NCBI RefSeq assembly: GCF_001280125.1
Contig: NZ_LGEG01000255.1
Span: 69,347 to 133,346, forward strand
Origin: Streptomyces sp. NRRL F-6492
GTDB taxonomy: Bacteria > Actinomycetota > Actinomycetes > Streptomycetales > Streptomycetaceae
Direction: 5' to 3'
DNA length: 64,000 bases
Within the stretch, counting starts at the first letter, position 1, and every line of letters starts with the position of its first letter. Positions 17,219 to 28,164 of this stretch are shown one piece after another. Both the position numbers and the translations under genes were made by a program. Under the pieces are notes generated by a model. The model did no database searches, was not told the DNA's origin, and worked only from the letters and a program-made list of their open reading frames with translations.

Positions 17219-18520
17219 TCAGTCCGTCCCCCCGGTCCACACCCGCGTCCGCAGCGGCACCCCGCTCGTCCCCGGCGCCGGGGTCTTCACGGCGAGGAGC
17301 TGGTTCACGCCGATCCGGTTGCGTTCGAAGGAGACGGCGGAGGCGGCCATGTAGAGCCGCCAGACCCGGGCCCGGCCCGGCGAGACGAGCCGGACGGCCC
17401 GGTCCCAGTCGGCCTCCAGGTTGGCCACCCAGCGGCGCAGGGTCAGGGCGTAGTGCTCGCGGAGGGCCTCCACGTCCCGGACCTCGAAGCCCGCGTCCTC
17501 CAGGGTCGTCAGGGTGCGGCCCACGGGGGCGAGTTCGCCGTCGGGGAAGACGTACGCGTCGATGAAGGGGTCGATCGCGTAGGCGGCCTCGTCGGGCTCG
17601 GGGCGCCGGGAGATCTGGTGGTTGAGCAGCCGCCCGCCGGTCCTGAGGAGCCCGTACAGGGCGTCGGCGTACTCCCGGTACCTCACGGCGCCGACGTGCT
17701 CGGCCATGCCGATGGAGGAGATCGCGTCGTACGGGCCGTCGGCGACGTCCCGGTAGTCCTGGACGCGGATCTCTATCCGGTCCGCCAGGCCCTCCTCGGC
17801 TATGCGCTTGCGGGCGTGGGCGGCCTGCTCGCGGGAGAGGGTGACGCCGACGACCCGGGCGCCGTACTCCCGGGCGGCGTGCAGGGCCATGGAGCCCCAG
17901 CCGCAGCCGACGTCGAGGAGCCGGTCGCCCTCCTTCAGGGCCAGCTTGCGGGCGACGAGGTCGAGCTTGTCGCGCTGGGCCTCCTCCAGGGTGCCGCCGG
18001 GGGTCCAGTAGGCGCACGAGTAGACCATCGACGGGCCGAGGACCAGTGCGTAGAAGTCGTTGCCGACGTCGTAGTGGTGGCTGATCGCCTGCCGGTCGCG
18101 GCGCCGGGTGTGCCGGCCGCCGCTGCGGCCGCGGACCTCCTCGGCCGGCGGCCCCGGCGGGGGGACGGGTCCGGCGAGCCGCAGCAGCTCACGGGCGGCG
18201 GCGCGCAGCCGGGGGTCGCGGGCGGCGGCGAGCAGGCCCCCGCCCCCGGCGTCGCGGTCCCAGAGGAGGCCGGAGACCCGGTCCAGGATCTCGTACAGGT
18301 CCCCCTCGACGTCGAGTTCCCCGGCCACCCAGGCGCGGACCAGGCCGAGTTCGCCGGGCTTCCAGATCATCCGCCGCAGGGCGCGGCGGTCGCGGAGGAT
18401 CAGTACGGGAGCGTCCGCGGGACCGGCCTCGCTGCCGTCCCAGGCCCGCAGCCGGACCGGGAGCGGTCCTCCGAGGAGCTCTTGCGCGAGAGTCGTCAGC
18501 CGCGGCGCGGCGTCGGCCAT
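17219..18520 (-). CDS. Cyclopropane-fatty-acyl-phospholipid synthase family methyltransferase
   Basis: 433 residues from ATG 18520, preceded by GGAGGTGGG. An N-terminal SCP-like domain (about 1-120; RLRAWDGSEAGP, LRRMIWKPGELGLVRAWVAGELDVEGDL) precedes a class-I methyltransferase. Motifs: ISHHYDVGNDFYALVLGPSMVYSCAYW, SAM-binding LLDVGCGWGSMALHAAREYGARVVGVTLS, and the bicarbonate/active-site region SSIGMAEHVG. The C-terminus FERNRIGVNQLL is typical of CFA synthases. It adds a methylene bridge to unsaturated acyl chains in phospholipids, changing membrane fluidity and stress tolerance. Single gene with a short leader. Confidence 0.9.
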   Translation of the reverse strand: MADAAPRLTTLAQELLGGPLPVRLRAWDGSEAGPADAPVLILRDRRALRRMIWKPGELGLVRAWVAGELDVEGDLYEILDRVSGLLWDRDAGGGGLLAAARDPRLRAAARELLRLAGPVPPPGPPAEEVRGRSGGRHTRRRDRQAISHHYDVGNDFYALVLGPSMVYSCAYWTPGGTLEEAQRDKLDLVARKLALKEGDRLLDVGCGWGSMALHAAREYGARVVGVTLSREQAAHARKRIAEEGLADRIEIRVQDYRDVADGPYDAISSIGMAEHVGAVRYREYADALYGLLRTGGRLLNHQISRRPEPDEAAYAIDPFIDAYVFPDGELAPVGRTLTTLEDAGFEVRDVEALREHYALTLRRWVANLEADWDRAVRLVSPGRARVWRLYMAASAVSFERNRIGVNQLLAVKTPAPGTSGVPLRTRVWTGGTD

Positions 18521-18625
18521 GGTGCCCACCTCCGTGATCCGTTCCCCAGGAACGTCCGTCACCAGGGGAACACCGTGCGTGGGCGTCCGCAGTCCCGTCG
18601 CGGCGCAACGAGTCGGCAAAACACC

Positions 18626-18663
18626 GAAGGGCCGTCCGCACCACGGATGGCGGACGGCCCTTT
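18626..18663 (-). terminator. Terminator of ndh
   Basis: Arms 18627-18639 and 18650-18662 form a perfect 13-bp stem with one extra G-U closing pair, 25 bp after the ndh stop in the leftward direction. Confidence 0.75.
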
Positions 18664-18687
18664 CGGGTCACTGCTGCGGACGGGACG

Positions 18688-20067
18688 TCAGGAGGCCTTG
18701 GCCTTCTCCTGCACCGGGGCGGCCGGGGCGGGGGCGGGCTTGGCGGCCTCGTAGAACTCCTCGCGCGGCGACTCGATGGCGCCGAGGGAGACGACCTCGC
18801 GCTTGAGGAACATCGCCAGGGTCCAGTCGGCGAAGACGCGGATCTTGCGGTTCCAGGTCGGCATCGCCATGCCGTGGTAGCCGCGGTGCATGTACCAGGC
18901 GAGACGGCCCTTGAGCTTGATCTTCACCTTGCCCATGACGATCATGGCGACGCCCTTGTGCAGACCGAGTCCGGCCACCGCGCCCTTGTTGGCGTGGCTG
19001 TACTCCTTCTGCGGGAAGCCGCGCATGCCGGCCACCACGTTGTCGCCGAGGACCTTGGCCTGGCGCAGGGCGTGCTGGGCGTTCGGCGGGCACCAGGCGT
19101 TCGGGTTGCCCGCGCGGCGGCCGACCATGTCCGGGACCTGGGCGTTGTCGCCCGCGGCCCACGCGTAGTCGAGACCGTTGATCTGGAGCTTCTCGTTGCA
19201 GTCCACGTGGCCGCGGGGACCGAGCGGCAGACCGAAGCGGGAGAGCGCCGGGTTCGGCTTCACGCCGGCGGTCCACACGATCGTGTTGGAGTCGACCTCC
19301 AGGCCGTTCTTCAGCACGACGTGGCCGTCGACGCAGGAGTCCATGGAGGTCTCGAGGTAGATCTCGATCCCGCGGCTCTCCAGGTGCTCCTTGCCGTACT
19401 GGCCGAGCTTGGGGCCGACCTCGGGAAGGATCTTGTCGGCCGCGTCGACCAGGACGAAGCGCATGTCCTCGCGCGACACGTTCTGGTAGTACTTCGCGGC
19501 GTCGCGGGCCAGGTCCTCGACCTCGCCGATGGTCTCCGCGCCGGCGAAGCCGCCGCCCACGAAGACGAAGGTCAGCGCCTTGCGGCGGACCTCCTCGTCG
19601 GTGGTCGAGTCGGCCTTGTCGAGCTGCTCGAGGACGTGGTTGCGCAGGCCGATGGCCTCCTCGATGCCCTTCATGCCGATGCCCTGCTCGGCGAGGCCGG
19701 GGATCGGGAAGGTCCGGGAGACCGCGCCCATCGCGATGACGAGGTAGTCGAAGGGCAGGTCGTACGCCTCGCCGACGAGCGGCGCGATCGTGGCGACCTT
19801 GCGGTCCTGGTCGATGGTGGTGACCCGGCCGGTGAGCACCTCGGCTCCGCGGACGACGCGTCGCAGCGGGACGACGACGTGGCGCGGCGAGATGCTGCCG
19901 GCGGCGGCTTCGGGGAGGAAGGGCTGGTAGGTCATGTACGACCGCGGGTCGACGACCGTGACGGTCGCCTCCGCGTAGCGCATCTTCTTGAGGATGCGCC
20001 GAGCTGCGTACAGGCCTACGTACCCGCCGCCTACTACGAGGATCCTGGGACGCTCCGTGGTGCTCAT
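18688..20067 (-). CDS. ndh: Type II NADH dehydrogenase
   Basis: 459 residues from ATG 20067 (MSTTERPRILVVGGGYVGLYAARRIL). Two dinucleotide-binding folds are visible: FAD-binding GGGYVGLYAA near residue 12 and NADH-binding FVGGGFAGAETIGEVEDLA near 175. YMTYQPFLPEAAAG is the conserved flavin/quinone region, and YAWAAGDNAQVPD the second FAD motif. The C-terminal amphipathic and hydrophobic region (KGRLAWYMHRGYHGMAMPTWNRKIRVFADWTLAMFLKRE) anchors it to the inner membrane face. It passes electrons from NADH to menaquinone without pumping protons. Single gene with a long leader holding possible redox-control elements. Confidence 0.92.
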   Translation of the reverse strand: MSTTERPRILVVGGGYVGLYAARRILKKMRYAEATVTVVDPRSYMTYQPFLPEAAAGSISPRHVVVPLRRVVRGAEVLTGRVTTIDQDRKVATIAPLVGEAYDLPFDYLVIAMGAVSRTFPIPGLAEQGIGMKGIEEAIGLRNHVLEQLDKADSTTDEEVRRKALTFVFVGGGFAGAETIGEVEDLARDAAKYYQNVSREDMRFVLVDAADKILPEVGPKLGQYGKEHLESRGIEIYLETSMDSCVDGHVVLKNGLEVDSNTIVWTAGVKPNPALSRFGLPLGPRGHVDCNEKLQINGLDYAWAAGDNAQVPDMVGRRAGNPNAWCPPNAQHALRQAKVLGDNVVAGMRGFPQKEYSHANKGAVAGLGLHKGVAMIVMGKVKIKLKGRLAWYMHRGYHGMAMPTWNRKIRVFADWTLAMFLKREVVSLGAIESPREEFYEAAKPAPAPAAPVQEKAKAS

Positions 20068-20206
20068 GCCATCGAGTATCCACCCCTCCCGGGGGGTGTG
20101 TTCGTGCGCCCCTTCACAAGCTTGGTGGACACCTCTGCTACACTCCGCCGCCCACGTGATCCAGGTCATGTTCCTGCAAAGGAACCGGGGTGCAGTGGCG
20201 AACGTT

Positions 20207-20223
20207 GTTCACCCCCCGTGAAC
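20207..20223. promoter_or_regulatory. Inverted repeat GTTCAC-N5-GTGAAC upstream of ndh
   Basis: Perfect 6-bp arms with a five-C spacer lie 140 bp before the ndh start. It could be an operator for a dimeric regulator; its half-site order is opposite to the Rex type. Confidence 0.4.
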
Positions 20224-20308
20224 TGGACCGGAGAGCCTCCGTCAACCCTGAACCGGAGGCCCCGTTCACGCGATGGAAACACCGGGCCGATCGGCCTCCG
20301 CGCCTGCG

Positions 20309-20372
20309 AAAGGGCCCCGGGGTGCCCCTCGGAGGGCCCAATGACCCCCTTCGGACACCCTCGGGGCCCTTT
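20309..20372 (-). terminator. Long hairpin between ppx and ndh
   Basis: An 11-bp stem (20309-20319 with 20362-20372) continues inward by five pairs past a bulged T. It probably ends transcription coming from ppx. Confidence 0.55.
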
Positions 20373-20375
20373 TCC

Positions 20376-20394
20376 TTGTGAAGAACTTCACGAA
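20376..20394. promoter_or_regulatory. Rex-like operator candidate
   Basis: TTGTGAAGAACTTCACGAA matches the Rex (NADH/NAD sensor) half-site pattern TGTGAA-N4-TTCAC with one deviation at the end. It lies 309 bp upstream of ndh, just outside a hairpin. Type II NADH dehydrogenase is a logical Rex target, but distance and hairpin make direct control uncertain. Confidence 0.4.
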
Positions 20395-20414
20395 CTTTCC
20401 CGGCGGAACCCCGC

Positions 20415-20460
20415 GGGAAGCCTCGATAGCGACCCTCTATGCGACGGATAGGGGCTTCCC
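20415..20460 (-). terminator. Hairpin directly after ppx
   Basis: GGGAAGCC (20415-20422) pairs with GGCTTCCC (20453-20460), with weak internal pairing, starting 8 nt after the ppx stop in the leftward direction. Confidence 0.5.
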
Positions 20461-20468
20461 ATCGAGGT

Positions 20469-21383
20469 CTACGCGACGGACAGGGCGATCCCGTCGAGGA
20501 TGTCGTGCTCGCTGACGACCACCTCGCGGGCTCCGACGCGCTCGACGATCTCCCTCAGGACGATCGCTCCGGCGGCGATCACGTCGACGCGTCCGGGGTG
20601 GATCACGGGGATCGCGGCCCGCTCGTCATGGGTGGAGGCGAGGAGCCGGTCGGTGACCTCGGCGACCTGCTCGGCGGTGATCCGGGAGTGGTGGACCTTC
20701 TCGGAGTCGTACTCCGGGAGGCCGAGGGCGATGGCGGCGACGGTGGTGACGGAACCGGCGAGTCCGACGAGGACGTCGGCCGTGCCGATGGGCACGGACC
20801 CGGCGGCCAGGTCGAGCGCGGCCCGGACGTCGGCGCGGATCGCGTCGGCCTCCTCGGCGGTCGGCGGGTCGTGGCGGACGTGCCGCTCGGTGAGCCGGAC
20901 GCAGCCGATGTCGACCGAGCGGGCGGCCTGGACGTGGTCGGTGCCGGTGACGAACTCGGTGGAGCCGCCGCCGATGTCCACGACCAGGTACGTCTCGGTG
21001 CCGGGCAGCTCGCCGGTGGCGCCGGCGAAGGAGAACGCGGCCTCCTGGTCGCCGGTGATGACCTCGGGCTCGACGCCGAGGATCTCCACGACCCCGTTCA
21101 CGAAGTCGTCGCGGTTCTCGGCGTCGCGGGAGGCGGAGGTGGCGACGAAGCGGATCCGCTCGGCGCCCAGCTCCTCGATCACGGCGGCGTACGCGCGGCA
21201 GGCGGCGAAGGTCCGCTCCAGGGCCTCGGGGGCGAGCCGGCCCGTCCGGTCGACGTCCTGGCCGAGCCGGACGATCGTCATCCGCCGGTCCAGCTCGATC
21301 AGCTCGCCCGTCTCCGGGTGCACGTCGGCGACGAGGAGGCGGATGGAGTTCGTACCGCAGTCGATTCCGGCGACCCTGGTCAC
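20469..21383 (-). CDS. ppx: Ppx/GppA-type exopolyphosphatase
   Basis: 304 residues from GTG 21383, overlapping the DUF501 stop as GTGA. Actin-like ATPase-fold motifs: VAGIDCGTNSIRLLVAD (phosphate 1), RFVATSASRDAENRDDFV, YLVVDIGGGSTEFV (phosphate 2), and LAGSVTTVAAIALGL. The C-terminal helical domain of the long E. coli enzyme is missing, as in other short actinobacterial forms. It releases phosphate from polyphosphate or hydrolyses pppGpp, linking to phosphate and stringent responses. Translationally coupled with DUF501. Confidence 0.9.
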   Translation of the reverse strand: MTRVAGIDCGTNSIRLLVADVHPETGELIELDRRMTIVRLGQDVDRTGRLAPEALERTFAACRAYAAVIEELGAERIRFVATSASRDAENRDDFVNGVVEILGVEPEVITGDQEAAFSFAGATGELPGTETYLVVDIGGGSTEFVTGTDHVQAARSVDIGCVRLTERHVRHDPPTAEEADAIRADVRAALDLAAGSVPIGTADVLVGLAGSVTTVAAIALGLPEYDSEKVHHSRITAEQVAEVTDRLLASTHDERAAIPVIHPGRVDVIAAGAIVLREIVERVGAREVVVSEHDILDGIALSVA

Positions 21384-21994
21384 TTCCGCTCCTCGCCGTC
21401 GGTGTCGTCGACCGGCTTGAAGGCGAAGTGGCCGTCCCGGTCGCCCTCGACGGTCCAGCCGTCCTCCTCCTTCGGCGCCGCGCACGGGGTGACGCAGGGG
21501 CCCTTGGCCCACCACTCCGGCAGCATCGCGAGCGCCTCGTCGCCGAACGGGTTCACGCCCGGGCCCGCGACCAGCGAGTGGCCGACGAGGACGTGCAGGC
21601 ACTTGACCCGGTCCGGCATGCCGCCGGCGCTCGGGAAGCCCTCCAGGACCTCGATGGCGTCGCGGCGGGCGAGGTAGTCCTCGTGCGCGGCCCGGTAGGC
21701 GTCGGCGAGCTCCGGGTCGGTGGCGAGCCGGGCCTGCATCTCCTTCATGACCCCGTTGGCCTCCAGGGTGCCGATGGCCGAGGCCGCCCGGGGGCAGGTC
21801 AGGTAGTACGTGGTGGGGAAGGGGGTGCCGTCGGGGAGCCGGGGCGCCGTCTCGACGACGTCCGGCTGCCCGCAGGGGCAGCGGTGCGCGATGGCGCGCA
21901 GGCCGCGGGGCGGCCGGCCGAGCTGGAGCTCGAAGGCGGCGACGTCCGCCTCGGTGGGCTCGGTGCGTTCGGTCTGCGGAGGGGGCGTTTGCAT
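21380..21994 (-). CDS. DUF501 domain protein
   Basis: 204 residues. DUF501 features: GRPPRGLRAIAHRCPCGQPDVVETAPRLPDGTPFPTTYYLTCPRAASAIGTLEANGVM in the N-terminal half and MPDRVKCLHVLVGHSLVAGPGVNPFGDEAL in the C-terminal half. The CPCGQP and KCLH cysteines and histidine could bind a metal. The family is almost restricted to Actinobacteria, where it sits between divIC and ppx as here; its biochemical role is unknown. Located 46 bp after divIC, so probably co-transcribed. Confidence 0.88.
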   Translation of the reverse strand: MQTPPPQTERTEPTEADVAAFELQLGRPPRGLRAIAHRCPCGQPDVVETAPRLPDGTPFPTTYYLTCPRAASAIGTLEANGVMKEMQARLATDPELADAYRAAHEDYLARRDAIEVLEGFPSAGGMPDRVKCLHVLVGHSLVAGPGVNPFGDEALAMLPEWWAKGPCVTPCAAPKEEDGWTVEGDRDGHFAFKPVDDTDGEERK

Positions 21995-22040
21995 GTCTGC
22001 CTTGGTTGCCTAGGTCGTCGGTCGTCGGTCGTACGGGAGG

Positions 22041-22511
22041 TCAGCGGCGGTCGGCGTTGTCCACGCCGTCCCAGAGGTTGTCGTACCAGGGGCGGTCCGC
22101 CGCTCCCTGGTCGGCGCGGGGCCGCTGCTCCGCGCCGGGGTCGTTCACGGTGAAGCCGGTCTCGCCGGGGAGCACGTAGTGCAGGTGCTCGCGGGCGAGG
22201 CGGCGGACGTAGGCCGGGTCCTGGAGGCGGGCCTTCTCGTCCCTCAGCTCCTGCACCCGCCGGGCGGCCTCGGCGGCCCGGCGCTCCTGCTCGGCGATCT
22301 CGCCCTGCTGGGAGACGTAGCTCCGCATGGGATAGGCGAGGGCCACGACCAGGGAGCAGACGACGAGGGCGAGGAAGGCCGCGCGGCCGGTGAGCCGGGA
22401 GCGGCGGGCCTGACGGCGGGTCTGGGAGCGGTAGACACGGGCGGCGGTCTGCTCGCCGAGCAGCCTGAGCCGGGTCGCGGTCGAGAACCGGTCCCGGTCC
22501 TTCACGGCCAT
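22041..22511 (-). CDS. divIC: Septum formation initiator DivIC/FtsB
   Basis: 156 residues from ATG 22511 with GGGGAGG upstream; the longer frame is not needed. A basic cytoplasmic N-terminus of about 42 residues (SQTRRQARRSRLTGR) precedes one membrane helix (AAFLALVVCSLVVALAYPM), then a leucine-zipper-like coiled coil (about 68-100, QGEIAEQERRAAEAARRVQELRDEKARL) and the FtsB-type motif DPAYVRRLAREHLHYVLPGETGF. It joins DivIB/FtsQ and FtsL in the divisome. Its position just downstream of eno is conserved in actinobacteria. Confidence 0.92.
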   Translation of the reverse strand: MAVKDRDRFSTATRLRLLGEQTAARVYRSQTRRQARRSRLTGRAAFLALVVCSLVVALAYPMRSYVSQQGEIAEQERRAAEAARRVQELRDEKARLQDPAYVRRLAREHLHYVLPGETGFTVNDPGAEQRPRADQGAADRPWYDNLWDGVDNADRR

Positions 22512-22601
22512 GTCGTGTCGCCTCCCCTGTTCACGCGGACGTCCCCGCACACGGTACGGGACCGAGTACGGGGACGTACGGAAGCTGCTCTGCGGAAGGT
22601 G

Positions 22602-25190
<2,589 letters not shown>

Positions 25191-25226
25191 TTCGGTCGAC
25201 GGGGCCCGCGGTGGCGAGCGATGACG

Positions 25227-25256
25227 ACCGTAGACACAGACCCCCCCGAAGTTCAA
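25227..25256 (-). promoter_or_regulatory. Probable promoter of the riboswitch-rpf transcript
   Basis: TTGAAC (25251-25256) and TACGGT (25227-25232) on the minus strand are 18 bp apart and would start RNA about 30 nt before the riboswitch. The gap 25257-25413 beyond it holds no gene. Confidence 0.5.
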
Positions 25257-25413
25257 AGAGGCTCATATGACGAATTTCGCCTCTTCTTGCCCTTCGGAGG
25301 GGTCTGTTTGCGCAGGTGAGGGGTGACGGAAGCGGAGTTTGCGGGCGTGGTGGGCCAGTTGGGGCAAAGAGACCCATGTCTCACTCGCCCAGAACCGGAC
25401 ATACGCCCGCGAA

Positions 25414-26529
25414 CTACCCCGCCGTCGGGGTCGAATCCGCCGTCAGTTCGAGGTTCTGACCAGGGAGGATGAGGTCCGGATCGGTGCCCACGGTCCGCTT
25501 GTTCGCGTCATAGAGGGCGGTCCAGCCTCCGGGCAGTTCGTTCGCCTGGGCGATGTCCGAAAGGCTGTCACCCGGACGCACGACGTATTCACCCGAAGAG
25601 CCCTGACTGTCCGTCGAGCCCGGATTCTTCACTTCGTCAGCAATCGGGGCTGAATCAGCCTCTTCGGAGAGCTTGTCCTTGTCCGAGGCGTGTCTACCGG
25701 ATTCAGTGGAACTGTCCGGCTTGCCGCTTTCCTCCGGGGCGGCCTCGCCCCGGTGCTTGCCCGTGCCGGGCGTGGCCGGCGTTCCCTCGTCTCCCGGAAG
25801 GCCGGGCGTGACGGGCGTACCGGGCGTGGCGGACCCCTCGGGGGCGACGGGGACCGTCGGGCCGGACGGACCGGCCGGGAGCGTCGGGTCCGCCGGGTCG
25901 GTCGACCCCGTCGACGCGGAGGGGGTGGAGGGAGTGGTCGGCACGGTCGGGTCCGCCGGGGTGGCGGGGGCCGTCGGCGTGGCCGGCGCCGTGGGCGCGG
26001 CGGGGGCCGTCGACGGGACGGAGGCCTTCGGCGTCCCGGCGGACGGCGTGGTCGCGGAGGCGGCCGGCGAGCCGGAGTTCCAGCTCGACTCGGGGACGGG
26101 CGCCACGGAGGTCGTCGGGGCGGCGGCCGGACCCGGGTTCACCCCGGTGGGCTTCCCGTCGTTCTTCAGGCCGGCGATCGGCGCGCAGGTGGCCCAGGCG
26201 TCGCTGCCCTTGGCGAGGGCCTTCTCGGCCACCGCGATCTGCTGGGCGCGGCTGGCCAGGTCGGGGCTGGGCGCGTACGACAGGCCGCCGTGACGCTCCC
26301 AGTCGCCCTGGGTGAGCTGGAGGCCGCCGTACATCCCGTTTCCGAAGTTGGCGCTCCACTGACCGCCGGACTCGCACTCGGCGACGCGGTCCCACGTGGC
26401 GGCGTCGGCGGCGGACGCGGATCCGGTGGCGAGCAGGGGCAGCGCCATGGCGGATCCGGTCACGCCCGCGGCGACGACGAGGGCGGGGGCCTGACGGGGG
26501 CGACGGTGTCGTCCGTTCCCGGAACGCAT
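25414..26529 (-). CDS. Rpf/transglycosylase-like protein with long linker and LysM
   Basis: 371 residues from ATG 26529. Signal peptide ending TGSASAADAATW, then an Rpf domain (ATWDRVAECESGGQWSANFGNGMYGGLQLTQGDWERHGG) with catalytic Glu in CESGG. A linker of about 170 residues is rich in Pro/Thr/Ala (TAPAAPTAPATPTAPATPADPTVPTTPSTPS), then becomes acidic and Ser-rich. A C-terminal LysM domain (YVVRPGDSLSDIAQANE to LILPGQNLEL) binds wall glycan. It is a paralogue of the preceding gene with a much longer wall-spanning linker. No riboswitch is visible in its leader, so regulation differs. Confidence 0.88.
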   Translation of the reverse strand: MRSGNGRHRRPRQAPALVVAAGVTGSAMALPLLATGSASAADAATWDRVAECESGGQWSANFGNGMYGGLQLTQGDWERHGGLSYAPSPDLASRAQQIAVAEKALAKGSDAWATCAPIAGLKNDGKPTGVNPGPAAAPTTSVAPVPESSWNSGSPAASATTPSAGTPKASVPSTAPAAPTAPATPTAPATPADPTVPTTPSTPSASTGSTDPADPTLPAGPSGPTVPVAPEGSATPGTPVTPGLPGDEGTPATPGTGKHRGEAAPEESGKPDSSTESGRHASDKDKLSEEADSAPIADEVKNPGSTDSQGSSGEYVVRPGDSLSDIAQANELPGGWTALYDANKRTVGTDPDLILPGQNLELTADSTPTAG

Positions 26530-26566
26530 AGGTACGCCTTTCGCGTGACGGCTGAGACTGCGGCGA

Positions 26567-26596
26567 AACGTAGCGGCATTCGAACGCTCGTCACAA
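26567..26596 (-). promoter_or_regulatory. Probable promoter of the second rpf-like gene
   Basis: TTGTGA (26591-26596) and TACGTT (26567-26572) on the minus strand, 18 bp apart. A direct repeat of GATCACAT (26611-26618 and 26622-26629, 11-bp period) lies immediately upstream and overlaps the end of the P450 gene. Confidence 0.5.
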
Positions 26597-26623
26597 GTCG
26601 ATGGCCACTCGATCACATGAAGA

Positions 26624-28039
26624 TCACATTTCTGACGGTCCGTCAGTGGGCGAGAGGGGTACGGACGGGGAGAACTCCACCGGAAGCGTGCGCAAACCGC
26701 GCATGATGAGCCCTCCGCGCCACCGCAGTTCGGCCGGGTCGGCGGCCAGTCGCAGGTCCGGCAGACGGGTCAGGAGGGTGGCGAGCGCCGCCTGTCCTTC
26801 GAGGCGGGCGAGGGGCGCGCCGAGGCAGTAGTGGATGCCGTGGCCGTACCCGAGGTGCTGGTTGTCGCGCCGGGCGAGGTCGAGCACGTCGGGTCCGTCG
26901 AACCGCTCGGGGTCCCGGTCGGCGGCGGCGAGCACCACGAGCACCGGGTCCCCCGCCGGGATCTCCTGCCCGCCGATGGTCAGCGCCCGCGTCGCGTACC
27001 GCCAGGTCGCCATCTCCACGGGTCCGTCGTACCGCAGCAGCTCCTCGATCCCGGTCTCCAGGAGGCCGGTCTCCCCGGCGGCGAGGGAGGCCTGGAGGAG
27101 TCCCCTTTGTTCCGGATTCCCGAGAAGCGCGTACAGACCGTTCCCGATGAGGTTCACGGTGGTCTCGAAGCCGGCGAAGAGGAGGATGAAGGCCATGGCG
27201 GCGGCCTCGTTCTCGGTGAGGTGCTCGCCGTGGTCGGAGGCCTTGATGAGCCCCGAGATCAGGTCGTCGCCCCCTTCTTGCCGCAGGCCTTCGCGCTTGC
27301 GGTGGATCAGCTCGGCGAGGTAGCCGCGCATCTTCTTGACCGACCGCGCGACCCCGCCGCGCGGGCCCCCGCCGTGCCGGATCATCATCCCGGCCCAGTC
27401 GCGGAAGTCGTCCTGGTCCTCCTCGGGCACGCCGAGCAGGTCGCAGATGGCGTAGATGGGGAGCGGGAAGGCGAACTCGTGGATGAGGTCGGCGCTCCCC
27501 CGCTCCGCGAAGCCGTCGATGAGCCGGTCGGTCAACTCCTGGACGCGCGGGGCGAACTCGGCGACCCGGCGCGGGGTGAAGGCCTTCGACACGAGCCGCC
27601 GCAGCCGGGTGTGGTCGGGCGGGTCGATGTTGAGCAGATGGGTCATCAGCTCGGCCTTGCGCTCGCCCGGAATGCCCGTCTTGCCCTTGGCGTGCGGGGA
27701 CTCGTCGTGGTGCGCCGGGTTCTTGGACAGCCGCTGGTCCGCGAGGGCCTGCCGGGCGTCCGCGTACCGCGTCACGAGCCACGCCTCGACCCCGCTGGGC
27801 AGCGTCGTCCGGTGCACGGGCGCGTGCTCCCGCAGCCAGGCGTAGGCGGGGTACGGATCGGTCGCGAACTCCCAGGTGAAGAGCTCGGGAGCGGGGTCCT
27901 GGCCGGGGGCGCGGGCGGGGTCCTGGCCGGGGGCGCGGGCGGGGTCCTGGCCGGGGGCGCGGGCGGGGTCCGGTACGGAGGTCGGTACGGGGCTCGGCGC
28001 GGGGTCCGGCTCGGGCGCCGGGGCGGTGCTGTCACTCAC
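26624..28039 (-). CDS. Cytochrome P450
   Basis: 471 residues from a GTG start. Landmarks: I-helix LLFAGFETTVNLIGN (oxygen-activation Thr), EELLRYDGPVEMATWR (ExxR), and haem-ligand loop GYGHGIHYCLGAPLARLE with Cys405. HLLNIDPPDHTRLRRLVSKAF is typical of CYP105/CYP107-like bacterial P450s. It hydroxylates or epoxidises an unknown substrate using ferredoxin electrons; no ferredoxin gene is adjacent. The first 50 residues are an odd Pro/Asp/Ala tail containing three copies of DPARAPGQ, probably disordered; a true start could lie after them. Confidence 0.9.
   Translation of the reverse strand: MSDSTAPAPEPDPAPSPVPTSVPDPARAPGQDPARAPGQDPARAPGQDPAPELFTWEFATDPYPAYAWLREHAPVHRTTLPSGVEAWLVTRYADARQALADQRLSKNPAHHDESPHAKGKTGIPGERKAELMTHLLNIDPPDHTRLRRLVSKAFTPRRVAEFAPRVQELTDRLIDGFAERGSADLIHEFAFPLPIYAICDLLGVPEEDQDDFRDWAGMMIRHGGGPRGGVARSVKKMRGYLAELIHRKREGLRQEGGDDLISGLIKASDHGEHLTENEAAAMAFILLFAGFETTVNLIGNGLYALLGNPEQRGLLQASLAAGETGLLETGIEELLRYDGPVEMATWRYATRALTIGGQEIPAGDPVLVVLAAADRDPERFDGPDVLDLARRDNQHLGYGHGIHYCLGAPLARLEGQAALATLLTRLPDLRLAADPAELRWRGGLIMRGLRTLPVEFSPSVPLSPTDGPSEM
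27891..27973 (-). repeat. 24-bp tandem repeat at the P450 N-terminus
   Basis: Three identical 24-bp units plus a partial fourth encode repeated DPARAPGQ. The unit length keeps the frame. Confidence 0.85.
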
Positions 28040-28104
28040 CCCCCGACGGTACAGCGCGCGCCGGCGCGCCCCGGCGGCCGTACGGACGACCGCCCGGGCC
28101 CCCG

Positions 28105-28138
28105 GGCCCCGTCCGGCGGAACGCCGGCGGGCGGGGCC
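28105..28138 (-). terminator. Hairpin after mazG
   Basis: GGCCCCG (28105-28111) pairs with CGGGGCC (28132-28138) and CCGGCG (28113-28118) with CGCCGG (28122-28127), 27 bp past the mazG stop leftward. Confidence 0.5.
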
Positions 28139-28164
28139 CCTCCCCCTCGTACGGCCCTACGGCC

